Notes: generated by a model from the letters alone, not told the origin. DNA of 64,000 nucleotides from Symbiodinium microadriaticum (GCA_001939145.1 LSRX01000168.1:430522-494521); one strand, 5' to 3'; shown: positions 11,568-22,107, counted from the stretch's first letter. Numbers and translations: made by a program.

Positions 11568-11840
11568 ATGGAGCCCATCTTCATGGCTGGTGATGGGAAG
11601 AAGCACGTGCAGCCAGTCTTCACTGAAGCTAAGCAGCTGCGGAAACGCTTGGGGCAGTCGGGTTAGGTGCTGAAAAGAGTTTAGGACGTGTCTTTTGACC
11701 CTCTAACCTCTAGTAACCCTACCATAAGCCCTAAACCCTAAACCCTTCCAGTAACCCTTATAGAACCCCCTCAAGGAACCCTTGAACCCTGAAGCAACCA
11801 TCTTCGAAGCCGTGGACTTCTCAGCTCTCATGACCCCACG
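11568..11840 (+). CDS. Putative two-exon gene start
   Basis: Exon 1 (11,568-11,661) opens with ATG, reads MEPIFMAGDGKKHVQPVFTE and ends at a GTTAGG donor. Exon 2 (11,795-11,840) follows CTGAAG, reads TIFEAVDFSALMTPR and ends at GTAAAG. Phases match, one leftover base plus two. The 133 bp gap contains CCCTAAA heptamers. The downstream continuation and the family are not known. Confidence 0.5.
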
Positions 11841-12199
11841 GTAAAGACTCGAAATAGGGTTTAGGGCTTTTAAGGGTTTAGGGAATATGTTTTAGGGCTT
11901 CGGGCATAGGGGTATCGTGTAGGGTGTAGGCTTGCCGTTTAGGGTTGAGGGTTATCGCTTAGGGCTTAGGGTTGTCGCTTAGGGATTAGGGTTACCGTCT
12001 AGGGATGTTTTAGGCTTAGAGCTCAGGGCTTAGGGTTATCCTTTAAGGTTGAGGGCTGGGGCATAGAGTTTGGGGTTTACAATCTAAAACAGAGTTCTAG
12101 TCCTTCTAGAACCCCTTCGAAGGAACCGTCTTCTAAGCCAAAGGGTGTCTCACTCAACCCAGGATGCCTGACAGACCCAAAGGGTGCCTAATTAGGGTT

Positions 12200-12292
12200 T
12201 ACCCATAGGCGCCTGAGTAGTTCCTTTCTATGGCTTATATTTAGAAGCCTATAAGGTAATCCCAAAAAGGAACTACTTAGGGCCTATGGGTA
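12200..12292. mobile_element. MITE-like family A, copy 2
   Basis: A 93 bp palindrome, TACCCATAGGCGCC...GGCCTATGGGTA, with TA at both ends. Confidence 0.8.
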
Positions 12293-12416
12293 GGGTTTGT
12301 AACGTACCTGAAAAGCCAAGTAGCTCAAAATAACAGACTACCATACCCTAAAAGTAGCCCATAATTGGCTCAAAGCAGCCCCTAAATACAGACTACTGGC
12401 TTTCCAGGTAGAACCT

Positions 12417-12500
12417 AAACCCTAAACCCTAAACCCATGTACCCTAAACCCTAAACCCTAAACCCATGTACCCTAAACCCTAAACCCAAAACCCTAAACC
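12417..12500. repeat. CCCTAAA telomere-like array
   Basis: Tandem CCCTAAA with two CCCATGTA interruptions, ending directly at the next exon-like island. Confidence 0.85.
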
Positions 12501-12502
12501 CG

Positions 12503-12857
12503 GGCTGGTTTGCCCCTGGAGATGACGAGTCGCAGCAAAGGCAAATGCCAGGACTTCTCGAGCGTAAAGTGATCCCCAGGCTTCCTGGTTTAGGGTTTAG
12601 GAGGGCTTAGGGTTTTGTTTTATTTTTAGGGTTTAGGGTTTTCGGGCTTACGGTTTTCGGCGTCATTTTTGGTTGCCAGAGTTTGGGTGTAGGGCTGCTT
12701 GCTTCTTTTCGAGTTTCGAGCTTTCGCGGGTTTGGGCGGGCAGGGTTTCGGGGTAAGGGTGGTTTTCGCAGTGCACCTCTCCCTTGGCGGCTACATGAAA
12801 CTCTACCACCTTCCGTCAGCATCAGAGGGTGGGAAAGGCTTCTGCCCTTTCTTTTAA
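12503..12857 (+). CDS. Putative two-exon segment
   Basis: Exon 12,503-12,563 reads GWFAPGDDESQQRQMPGLLE and ends at AGC|GTAAAG. Exon 12,772-12,857 follows TTTTCGCAG, reads HLSLGGYMKLYHLP and ends at TAA. Phases agree. Weak point: the first island has no AG before it, only CCCTAAACCC, and the minus strand there is also open with a GTTTAGGG donor. Confidence 0.4.
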
Positions 12858-13046
12858 AGGGCTTCTTTTCCAACTATTGCTTCAGGGCTAGAGCGTAGCT
12901 AGATCAGGTTCAAAAGTGGATTCTGGCTATGCAACATAGCCGTGGTAGAAGCAGTTTAGACCTAATATATAAGGCCCATAAGTTTAAAGTTCTCCCACTG
13001 ACAATCTAAGCTTGAGAAGATGGGTGTTAACTCCTGCTAAGCGACT

Positions 13047-13225
13047 CTGCTTTATTCGAAGCACAACCCAGATCTTCCCCAAGATGCCTTCATCAAGGAA
13101 TATGACTTTAATCGGTTTAGGGTCTAGGTTTAATCAAAACATGGTCCGATCATAGTTTAGGCTATGTTCCTTGATTGAGGGATATTGGAAGATCTGGGGA
13201 CGTCCACGCTGCTTCGAAAGCAGAA
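13047..13225. mobile_element. MITE-like family D, copy 1
   Basis: Inverted arms CTGCTTTATTCGAAGC and GCTGCTTCGAAAGCAG, with inner arms CCCAGATCTTCC and GGAAGATCTGGG. Relatives lie at 16,816, 19,321, 28,483 and 53,322. Confidence 0.6.
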
Positions 13226-13267
13226 TGGTGCTCTGAAGCAGGATAGCCGTGGTCAAGGGGTTCTAAG

Positions 13268-13367
13268 TTACAAGAGCTTGATAAGGGTCAAGGCGAGCGC
13301 ACAGACCCACTGCAGAAACTTCAGCAACAGGAGCCGGAACCACCCTCTGCACGCTCCAGAGCCCCAG
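13268..13367 (+). CDS. Putative Gln/Pro/Arg-rich exon
   Basis: Open after TTCTAAG, reading LQELDKGQGERTDPLQKLQQ and on to a CCA|GTCAGG donor. A second possible acceptor is CTGCAG at 13,311-13,315. Confidence 0.4.
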
Positions 13368-13531
13368 TCAGGAAATATGCGATACTTCCGGAATCGCAGA
13401 CCCTTCGCCCTAAACTAAACCCTAACTCTCAAGGAAGTACTGGGGCTCGGGGCAAAGCCTAAACCCTAAACCCCTAGACCCTAGAACCCTAAACAAACCA
13501 GAAAACTCAATAAACCTTGAATCCAGCCCAG

Positions 13532-13669
13532 ATTCAGTTGTCGACAGTCCAGTCCACTCTCGTCCAGTGCTTGACACAGGGAGGTGTTGAAATGAAACAC
13601 CTGGGACAAAGGGGGCCATTAGCCAGTAGCCCTGCCCGCCATGACCTTAGGCCTTTGGAAAATATGTGA
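13532..13669 (+). CDS. Putative terminal exon
   Basis: After CAGCCCAG the frame reads IQLSTVQSTLVQCLTQGGVE and stays open to TGA (45 codons). An internal GGGAG|GTGTTG donor would shorten it. Confidence 0.45.
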   Translation: MQLSTVQSTLVQCLTQGGVEMKHLGQRGPLASSPARHDLRPLENM

Positions 13670-13744
13670 TAAGTGGGCACGTGTACGCTTAGAGCAATAA
13701 GTAGTAACCACCTTAGGTAAGAATATCGGAACCGCTTGCTTCAG

Positions 13745-13891
13745 CACTGCCAGTGGGCACCGAAGAATCCAGTGCGCAAAATCGACCGTCCTCCCCACCT
13801 AAACCCCTGTTGAGTCCTCCTAAATCCCAAAGCAATGCTCCCAGGCACTGGCATGCAGTCGTTGATGCGTCGGCAAAATAAGACCTCAGGC
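13745..13891 (+). CDS. Putative two-exon segment
   Basis: Exon 13,745-13,787 follows GCTTCAG, reads HCQWAPKNPVRKID and ends at GACC|GTCC. Exon 13,845-13,891 follows CTCCCAG, reads TGMQSLMRRQNKTSG and ends at GTTAAG. Phases agree. A second phase-consistent reading exists, and the minus strand is also open. Confidence 0.35.
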
Positions 13892-13928
13892 GTTAAGAGC
13901 TTATGCCCTACACCTACACCCCAAACCC

Positions 13929-14044
13929 TACCCATGGGCTCCTTAGTAGTTCCTGTGTTGTGGCTTATATTTAGAGTTTAGTTTAGGGTTTAGGGGATCC
14001 TAAGTATAAACCACAAAAAAGAACTACTAAGGAGCCTATGGGTA
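13929..14044. mobile_element. MITE-like family A, copy 3, with heptamers in its centre
   Basis: The ends match family A and carry TA, but the copy is 116 bp rather than ~94. The extra bases in the centre read GTTTAGTTTAGGGTTTAGG, i.e. telomere-like sequence inside the element. Confidence 0.75.
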
Positions 14045-14189
14045 AACCCCTAAACCCTATACCCTAAACCCTAAACCCTTAACAGGAAATAAGGAGGTAC
14101 TTCTCCTTTCGGCTTTAGGCCTCGAGGTACCAGGACTATAACGGGTGACTCCTGCAGAGGATCCCCCCCCCCAAAAGGGCCCTCTAGAT

Positions 14190-14410
14190 TACCCAGAGGC
14201 TCCATACGGTTGAGGATATAAATCCTGCATTACGCATAATAAGGAATATACCATATTTCCCATAGTTTAGGGTCCTTAAAGTCATGCAGGATTTGTATCA
14301 TCAACAGTAGTAGTTCCTTTTTGTGGTTGGTTTATATAGGATCCGATTCACAAATAAGGTAATCCCAACAAGGAACTACTACGTATGAGTTACTATGGAG
14401 CCTATGGGTA
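14190..14410. mobile_element. MITE-like family A, copy 4, split by a family B element
   Basis: TACCCAGAGGCTCCATA is interrupted by element B1 (14,205-14,309), and family A then resumes with GTAGTTCCTTTTTGTGG and ends CTATGGAGCCTATGGGTA. The host TA is present on both sides of B1. An extra CGTATGAGT between TAs sits in the right arm. Confidence 0.8.
14205..14309. mobile_element. Introner-like family B, copy 1 (nested)
   Basis: TA-CGGTTGAGGATATAAATCC ... GGATTTGTATCATCAACAG-TA inside a family A element. The nested position with duplicated TA shows transposition. Confidence 0.85.
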
Positions 14411-14486
14411 GAGCTTAAGGGCCTAGGGTTGAGGGTTTAGGAGCGCTCCGGGGCTTTCCATCTTAAGCCTCCTCCTTCGGAGGAGG

Positions 14487-14590
14487 CTACGCCAGAAACA
14501 CCATCCTAGAAGGGCCAAAAAGCTGGAGCAGCGAAACAAACTCGTCCTGAGGCTCGACCTTAAACCTCTTTAACAGTTGATGGCTGTGAC
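14487..14590 (-). CDS. Putative terminal exon (minus)
   Basis: On the minus strand CCCTTCAG precedes an open frame including VEPQDEFVSLLQLFGPSRMV and ending at TAG. The plus strand is also open but is Lys/Arg-rich, as expected of an antisense reading. An N lies at 14,606. Confidence 0.45.
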
Positions 14591-14754
14591 CTGAAGGGTT
14601 TAGGGNCGGCTGAGAGCCTGGAGCCTTGGGCCGCCGTCCCGGCATTCCCACGAGGACTCCCTGATGGTCCATGCACGGTTTAGGGTTTAGGGTTATACTT
14701 TGACACCCAAAGTACGTAAAAAGGGACTACCTTATATAAGGCCAAAGTATATAC

Positions 14755-14863
14755 TACGGTCGATGATCTACATCCTGCATTACCCAGAACAAGGAATCGG
14801 ACCATACCTCCCATAGTTTAGGGTCCTTTAAGGTAATGCTACGGATTTCCACCATCAACAGTA
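14755..14863. mobile_element. Introner-like family B, copy 2
   Basis: TA-CGGTCGATGATCTACATCC ... CACCATCAACAG-TA. Its right-end AG directly precedes an open island (FEHVHPEGLKLRESRGALFE), as expected if it serves as an acceptor. The left end abuts a family H palindrome. Confidence 0.75.
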
Positions 14864-15052
14864 TTTGAGCATGTCCACCCTGAGGGACTCAAGCTCCGGG
14901 AGTCGCGGGGGGCGCTGTTTGAGCCCTCGGCTCATGCCAGCAGTTTTAGGGTTTAGGGTTTAGGGTGTCTAAATCCTAATCCCTAAAGCTGATAAACACC
15001 TATGTCCCAATCTCGCAAAACCTGACAAGCCCTGAACCCTAAACCGTTAAAG

Positions 15053-15141
15053 TTCTCGACCATCCTCGCCACTTCAAGGCCATATCTCTGGCGGCCCCGC
15101 TCGCACTTCTGTACTCTGACTGCGGAGATTTTTTCGGAGAT
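15053..15141 (+). CDS. Putative exon
   Basis: After GTTAAAG the frame reads FKAISLAAPLALLYSDCGDF and ends at GAT|GTGTCC. It is hydrophobic with a good coding look; no family is recognised. Confidence 0.5.
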
Positions 15142-15153
15142 GTGTCCTTTCAT

Positions 15154-15258
15154 AAAGGGTTCTAGGTACCGTTGTGGCGGATATTTCCTAAATCATAAAT
15201 CGTGATTCCTAATATCGAACCCCTACATTCTACTACATCGGTACTTAGGAACCTAAAA
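15154..15258. mobile_element. MITE-like family E, copy 2
   Basis: AAGGGTTCTAGGTACCG at the left, ACATTCTACTACATCGGTAC near the right, and AATCATAAATCGTGATTCC internally. Confidence 0.55.
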
Positions 15259-15515
15259 GGAACCCTAAAACCCTAAACCCTAAGACATGGGAAGGTGCTC
15301 TGGGTTCAGGCCAAAACTGCGGTTTAGGGTTTGGGGTTTATTGGATTACGGCTTAAAGCTTTAAGGTTTAGGGTTTAGGGCTTAGGGTTTGTAGGGCCTA
15401 GGCTTTCGGGTTTAGGGTTTAAGATGGTTTAGGATTTAGGGCTTAGTCTCTAGGATTTAGGGTTTGGGGTGTAGCGTTTAGTGTTTAGGGCTTCCGGTTT
15501 CGCTTCTTGTAATAG

Positions 15516-15575
15516 GACACATGACCGTGGTGAGCCTCTCCAGGGGGATGGTGGTCGCCCAAAAAGACATTCAGG
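15516..15575 (+). CDS. Putative exon
   Basis: A T-rich tract ending TAATAG precedes, and CAGG|GTCGAT follows. The frame reads MTVVSLSRGMVVAQKDIQ. Confidence 0.45.
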
Positions 15576-15824
15576 GTCGATAGCGTGGTGTCGGCTTCTA
15601 GTGTAGTAAACCTGTTTAAGGCTTTGGTGGTTGTTTAGGGCTTTAATTAAGAGAGTTTAGGGCTTTGGGAAGACTGAGGTCCTAAACCCTAAATCCTAAA
15701 TCGAATCCCTTAACTAGAGTTTCTCACAATGAAGGCCAACATAGGCCCTGCATAAACGGATCCTTGCAACAAGCACCCCGAAGCATGGTGCCATTCGCTT
15801 CGGAACCCCTAAAACCCTAAACCC

Positions 15825-15929
15825 TACCTAGACCCTAAGAAACCTACATGTTTAGGCTCCTTATTATGATTTCAGTACACATCTATAGATCCATTAACAG
15901 ATCGTTTACTTGTGGTTTTGATTAAGGTA
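15825..15929. mobile_element. MITE-like family P, copy 3
   Basis: TACCTAGACCCTAAGAAACC ... GATTAAGGTA, with TA at both ends. Confidence 0.5.
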
Positions 15930-15952
15930 CACCCTAACTAAACCCAAAACAC

Positions 15953-16016
15953 CTCCAAGATCTGATTCGATTGCATCCCAGGCGGCCCGTGCATCCAGAG
16001 TTATGGATGCAGGGTC
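15953..16016 (-). CDS. Putative exon (minus)
   Basis: On the minus strand TTTGTCGCAG precedes and GGAG|GTGTTT follows. The frame reads DPASITLDARAAWDAIESDL. On this strand CCCTAAA heptamers lie just upstream of the acceptor. Confidence 0.55.
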
Positions 16017-16538
16017 CTGCGACAAAGCCACGGTTGAGGGTTTAGGGTTTAGGGTTTTAGGGTTTGTGAAGGTAAGGCCTACCTTAACCACCGAAAGCAA
16101 ACTTTTATCTATACAGGCGCCTATACATATGCAAATACACATACATACACGTACATACACATATACATGTACACATACATACGCATGCGCACTATTTATG
16201 TATGCAATGCATGCATGCATGCATGTTTTGATGTAGGTATATGTGTGTATGTACATGTACATGTATGTGCATCTGAAGAAGAAAGGCGTGTATGCATTTA
16301 TATACATATATATATATATATGAATACAATAATATGGGCAAGGACATCAGAACAGGGGGCCCGGCAANTTGAGGTTTCCTTTAAGGTTCAGGCTTTAGGG
16401 TTTAGGGGCCCATTAAGGGGGATCTAATAGCGGTTTCGGGTTAAGGATTTAAAGCTTTAGGGTATAGAGGGTTGAGGGTTTCAGGGTTGGGAATACTTTC
16501 AACTTCGCACCCTAAACCCGTTAGACTCCCAATCCCTA

Positions 16539-17673
16539 AACTCAGGGTTTAGGGTTTAGGGTTTCGGATGCAGAATTGCCAGCATTGATATGGGTAGAGA
16601 TGTAACTTCTCGGATTGAGGTGTAGATTTCAGAGGCGGCGGCGGATCTGCCTGAAGGATCTCAAGGGTCCAGCTGCTGAGAAGAAGAAAATACTTTAAGG
16701 ATTCTAAGTCATAAGTATGTACTATATGGGTACATGGAGCCCTCGGGTTAGGCAACAGGCAGTCAGCGATGGGGTTGCTCCATTCAGGGCTTCGGGTTCG
16801 GGGCCCGGGGCCCACATTCCAGGATCCCTCAATTAAGGAATAGACCTTACATTATAGTAGGACTCCGAACATGATTTTTAAGACATATATTCCTTAATTC
16901 CGGGATGTTGGAAGACCTGGGTATGTTCCTGATGCTTCGGCGGCTTGGCTGTGAGTTCGAAGGTCGGAATCATGCAGACTTCAGCGGGAGATGTAAACTT
17001 TGGGGGTGTGCTAAAGGCATTAGGGGACAAAAACCGTACTACGGTTTGCAAGCAGAAGCCTTCTACGAAGTCCGTCGTAATAACACCCACCTGAATTGTG
17101 CGTATGGGCCTTGCAGCACCTTTGTTCGGAACCCCTTACAAGGCCTAAGTATATACTATATAGGTACATGGGGGGAGGTCCGGCATCATCGTGCAAACAA
17201 ACTGCGGCAACATTTCAAGCAGACCACGTTGAGCTACCCTAAACTAAACCCTAAACCGTCCTAAACCCCTAAACCGCGAACCTAAATCTTAAAACCTCAA
17301 ATGTGAGCTATGTTTGACAGTTACATGTACCCTAAACTACCACAACCTACCATTTTTTCGGGTTCTCGCTCGAAACCCTAATATGGAATTTACGAGGGGC
17401 CTAACAAAAAGTCGGTTTTGGTAGGCTCAGGCGGCTTAGGTAGCACTTTTGCACCCTTCTAGCAACCCTTCTAGATCCCTTTCAGGATTCCTAAAACGGG
17501 ACCCCTAATTCAAACAACTACACACATGTCGCAAAGCTGGCGCTGCATATCGAAAAGGCTCCAGGCTCTAAGACTGGCAGTATCCAGCGCCCTTCCAAAC
17601 CCAATGCCCGCAAGGTTTAGGGCTTAGAGTTTAGGGGTTTAGGGTTTAGGGGTTTAGGGTTTAGGGTTTAGGG
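16539..17673. repeat. 1,135 bp duplicated block, copy 1
   Basis: The block recurs 2,505 bp downstream at 19,044-20,178. I found no differences where I compared them, including long stretches at both ends. Both borders lie in TTTAGGG repeats. Confidence 0.9.
17486..17614 (+). CDS. Putative exon inside duplicated block, copy 1
   Basis: CCCTTTCAG precedes and GCAAG|GTTTAGGG follows, so the donor lies in a telomere-like repeat. Two frames are open over the 3' part. One reads LALHIEKAPGSKTGSIQRPS and keeps phase with YWAQKLACLWK after the CTTGCAG at ~17,695, across a heptamer-rich gap. Confidence 0.45.
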
Positions 17674-17796
17674 CTTCAGGGTTGAGACTTGCAGTACTGG
17701 GCACAAAAACTTGCCTGCTTGTGGAAGTAGCTAAGGCTGCAGGGTATAGGCCTAAGGGTTTAGGGCTTAAGGGCTTAAGGGTTTAAGGGTTTGGGG

Positions 17797-18056
17797 TCAG
17801 GGTTCAGGCACAATGATGGCAGGCATCACAGCACGCGTGCCAGATAAAGCTATGAGTTGGTCTATCGGGGCGTTCATGGCTTTGAACACTGTGTGTAGAA
17901 AGTGTAGGCGCAGCGGAGCTTCCCCCTTGCTAATGGCCCCTAGACAGAAAAGAACACTGCAACATGCAAAGACTTCTTGTGATTTCAAGCAAAGAGCAGC
18001 ATGCACCGGCTTCTTGTGGCTAAAGTACGTGTTGCACAGTTGTAAGCGTGTCACTA
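17797..18056 (-). CDS. Putative long terminal exon (minus)
   Basis: On the minus strand the acceptor GGAGTCTTAG opens an 85-codon frame (including LQLCNTYFSHKKPVHAALCL and HTVFKAMNAPIDQLIALSG) ending at TGA. The plus strand also carries a 111-codon open frame, so strand is uncertain. No family is recognised. Confidence 0.4.
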
Positions 18057-18230
18057 AGACTCCAAGTATAGTGTACAATTACTACCTACCTTGGAGTCTC
18101 GGAACGATAACTGGTACATACTTTGTGCTATTTGGAGTCCGAGGTTAAAGCTTTTAGAGGCTTTAGGCTTTAAGGGTTTAGGTTTAGGAGTTTAGGGTTT
18201 AGGGTTTTCGCCGTGTCTCCTGAATTTCAG

Positions 18231-18286
18231 CAGTTGGCGGCACCTTGCCCATGACCTGCGAAGACTGCCAGCTCTCGAGGCGATTG
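18231..18286 (+). CDS. Putative exon
   Basis: CTGAATTTCAG precedes and GATTG|GTATGG follows. The frame reads SWRHLAHDLRRLPALEAI. Confidence 0.5.
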
Positions 18287-18835
18287 GTATGGGAGTTTTG
18301 CCTTGTTGGAGTGTATGATATACTGTATATAAACAGACAGATGTAAGTGTGTATACATATTCATATATAAATGTATATATATATATATATACACGCACAC
18401 ATAGTCTTATATACTAGACTATATGTTATATACTCATTACGATACAACTCTCTATAGATATACAGTACCTTCGTTGCAACCCTATGTACGTAAAAATAAT
18501 TACCTTGAGCCGAACGGCGCTCCTTTCTGATAGTTTCTGTAGAGCTGGGATTTCAAAGCGTGATACAAGGATCTGCAGCAACTAGACTCTACTCGCCTTA
18601 AGGCATGCAAAACATGATTCTTTTGGAGAACCCTGGAAACGCCAAAAAAAGAGAGCAGTAACCAAGAGCCTTGTATTTTGGTTATAGGCCCTTTGACCCC
18701 TGCATCCTAAGACCTCTGGATGAAACTGACTCATGGTTGAGATAGTAGAAAAAAAGCTTATTCCTTATTTATTTTATTGAGGTTCAGTACCCAGAACAGT
18801 GTAAAATGCTAACCGACTATGACAAAGGAAATCCC

Positions 18836-18980
18836 AAACCCTAAACCCCTAAGCCCTAAACCTTAGACCCCTAAACCCTCAACCCCTAAACCTAGACCTC
18901 TAAACCCCTAACCCCTAAACCCTAGACCCCTAAACCCCTAACCCCTAAACCCCTAAACCCTGAAACCCCCAAACCCTGAA
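18836..18980. repeat. CCCTAAA telomere-like array
   Basis: About 145 bp of CCCTAAAC/CCCCTAAAC heptamers and octamers, ending at the next exon. Confidence 0.85.
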
Positions 18981-18984
18981 ACAG

Positions 18985-19036
18985 GATACGGCTAGCAGAT
19001 GGAGCCCCAACCTAAACACAGTGGACACGAAGAAGG
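18985..19036 (+). CDS. Putative exon between inverted heptamer arrays
   Basis: GAAACAG precedes and AAGG|GTGGGA follows. The frame reads DTASRWSPNLNTVDTKK. CCCTAAA lies on its left and TTTAGGG on its right. Confidence 0.5.
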
Positions 19037-19043
19037 GTGGGAG

Positions 19044-20178
19044 AACTCAGGGTTTAGGGTTTAGGGTTTCGGATGCAGAATTGCCAGCATTGATATGGGT
19101 AGAGATGTAACTTCTCGGATTGAGGTGTAGATTTCAGAGGCGGCGGCGGATCTGCCTGAAGGATCTCAAGGGTCCAGCTGCTGAGAAGAAGAAAATACTT
19201 TAAGGATTCTAAGTCATAAGTATGTACTATATGGGTACATGGAGCCCTCGGGTTAGGCAACAGGCAGTCAGCGATGGGGTTGCTCCATTCAGGGCTTCGG
19301 GTTCGGGGCCCGGGGCCCACATTCCAGGATCCCTCAATTAAGGAATAGACCTTACATTATAGTAGGACTCCGAACATGATTTTTAAGACATATATTCCTT
19401 AATTCCGGGATGTTGGAAGACCTGGGTATGTTCCTGATGCTTCGGCGGCTTGGCTGTGAGTTCGAAGGTCGGAATCATGCAGACTTCAGCGGGAGATGTA
19501 AACTTTGGGGGTGTGCTAAAGGCATTAGGGGACAAAAACCGTACTACGGTTTGCAAGCAGAAGCCTTCTACGAAGTCCGTCGTAATAACACCCACCTGAA
19601 TTGTGCGTATGGGCCTTGCAGCACCTTTGTTCGGAACCCCTTACAAGGCCTAAGTATATACTATATAGGTACATGGGGGGAGGTCCGGCATCATCGTGCA
19701 AACAAACTGCGGCAACATTTCAAGCAGACCACGTTGAGCTACCCTAAACTAAACCCTAAACCGTCCTAAACCCCTAAACCGCGAACCTAAATCTTAAAAC
19801 CTCAAATGTGAGCTATGTTTGACAGTTACATGTACCCTAAACTACCACAACCTACCATTTTTTCGGGTTCTCGCTCGAAACCCTAATATGGAATTTACGA
19901 GGGGCCTAACAAAAAGTCGGTTTTGGTAGGCTCAGGCGGCTTAGGTAGCACTTTTGCACCCTTCTAGCAACCCTTCTAGATCCCTTTCAGGATTCCTAAA
20001 ACGGGACCCCTAATTCAAACAACTACACACATGTCGCAAAGCTGGCGCTGCATATCGAAAAGGCTCCAGGCTCTAAGACTGGCAGTATCCAGCGCCCTTC
20101 CAAACCCAATGCCCGCAAGGTTTAGGGCTTAGAGTTTAGGGGTTTAGGGTTTAGGGGTTTAGGGTTTAGGGTTTAGGG
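19044..20178. repeat. 1,135 bp duplicated block, copy 2
   Basis: Direct repeat of 16,539-17,673, diverging from it inside a TTTAGGG tract. The exon-like island at 17,486-17,614 is therefore duplicated at 19,991-20,119. Confidence 0.9.
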
Positions 20179-20206
20179 GTTTAGGGTTTAGGGTTTGGGG
20201 GTTATA

Positions 20207-20300
20207 GACCCATAGGCTCCATAGTAGCTCCTTTTTGTGGATTATATTTAGGATCTTATAAAGTAATCCCGAAAAGGAACTGCTATGGAGACTCTGGGTA
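20207..20300. mobile_element. MITE-like family A, copy 5
   Basis: GACCCATAGGCTCCATAG ... CTATGGAGACTCTGGGTA, directly after the duplicated block. Confidence 0.75.
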
Positions 20301-20422
20301 TAGGGCAAGCTAACCCATAACCAAGCCTTGCATAGCTCTACTATACTATAAAACAAACGCTAGACCCTGTGTAACCCTTAACCCAGACCGGATACAACGC
20401 TCAGGAGATACCCTTATCCCAG

Positions 20423-20706
20423 AACCCGTCCTCAAATGCCGAAACATCAGAGACAGACTGCTCCCTTTGTGGCTGCCAGGTCGCGAGACAAGGTCTACCT
20501 CAGGTAATTCTAAGGGCTTGAGGAATTCTACGAGAATTCCGAACATTTACATTTTCTAAGTACTCAGCCGCCTCACCACCCCCCCCCCCCGCTCTATGCA
20601 CCTCGACGGTTTCAAATTTCGGGCTCAGGGTGTATAGCATGCAAGTGTTAGGGGTGATTGGTCTGTCGCACTGCTGTGGGTTGATGGCTCTGCATTCGGA
20701 ACGCCC
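20423..20706 (+). CDS. Putative two-exon segment
   Basis: Exon 20,423-20,503 follows CTTATCCCAG and ends at CCTCAG|GTAATT. The phase-consistent frame includes QTAPFVAARSRDKVYL. Exon 20,629-20,706 follows GGGCTCAG, reads VYSMQVLGVIGLSHCCGLMA and ends at GCCC|GTGAGC. The intron is 125 bp. A second frame of exon 1 contains CSLCGCQ but does not keep phase. Confidence 0.6.
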
Positions 20707-20886
20707 GTGAGCACCATCATCTGACATACTTCATTCACGACGTACCGCTGCTGCTATAGCATGAGGAAACTCTGAATTAACCCCCTAAACCCTAAACCCT
20801 GAACCCTCAACCCTAAAACCCAAACCCTACTCATCTTTCGGATTTGGGGCCGCTCCATACCCTGCGCCGGACGCTACAGGGGGAAA

Positions 20887-20989
20887 GACGGTTGATGGTA
20901 TAAATTGCATTACCCATAATAAGGAATATACCATAATTCCCGTAGGTTAGGGTCCTTAAGGTAATGCAGGATTTATATCACCAACAGTA
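20887..20989 (+). mobile_element. Introner-like family B, copy 3
   Basis: GTTGATGGTATAAATTGC starts right after an open island (IWGRSIPCAGRYRGKD), and the right end CACCAACAG|TA leads into another. The element alone supplies GT and AG. Confidence 0.7.
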
Positions 20990-21407
20990 TCCCTGAAACG
21001 GGGGAGTTGAGCAGATCCCGAAGAGAGGGGCCTTGAGGGTTGTTATTGGGCTCCTTCAAGCGATCCGGTACAGGATCGATAAGACTTACTCTAAGGGTTC
21101 TGCAAGGGGCCTTCATGATTAATGAGAATAAGGCTTTAGGGGGCAATATCTATACATATACATATAAATAAATTAAATAAATACATAAATTAAAATATAA
21201 ATATTTTCTTTTCTGTATTTTCGCATATGTTATACGCATACTGAAATTAACATATACATAAGTATACCAAAAATAGGTTGGTAATCAACCATCCCAGTGT
21301 CTCCTTTCGAGGTATCATGGTCCCTAACACTTTCTGGACAAACATAAGGGCCTTGATGATTAGAATAGGGTTTGGGGGCTATATATATATATATATATAT
21401 GCATATT

Positions 21408-22106
21408 ATATATTATATTATATTATATTATATTATATTATATTATATTATATTATATTATATTATATTATATTATATTATATTATATTATATTATATTA
21501 TATTATATTATATTATATTATATTATATTATATTATATTATATTATATTATATTATATTATATTATATTATATTATATTATATTATATTATATTATATTA
21601 TATTATATTATATTATATTATATTATATTATATTATATTATATTATATTATATTATATTATATTATATTATATTATATTATATTATATTATATTATATTA
21701 TATTATATTATATTATATTATATTATATTATATTATATTATATTATATTATATTATATTATATTATATTATATTATATTATATTATATTATATTATATTA
21801 TATTATATTATATTATATTATATTATATTATATTATATTATATTATATTATATTATATTATATTATATTATATTATATTATATTATATTATATTATATTA
21901 TATTATATTATATTATATTATATTATATTATATTATATTATATTATATTATATTATATTATATTATATTATATTATATTATATTATATTATATTATATTA
22001 TATTATATTATATTATATTATATTATATTATATTATATTATATTATATTATATTATATTATATTATATTATATTATATTATATTATATTATATTATATTA
22101 TATTAT
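21408..22106. repeat. (TATTA)n pentanucleotide satellite, ~140 units
   Basis: About 700 bp of uninterrupted TATTA, preceded by a short (TA)n and ended by an N at 22,107. No variant unit was seen. The long open frames here are artefacts. Confidence 0.97.
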
Positions 22107-22107
22107 A

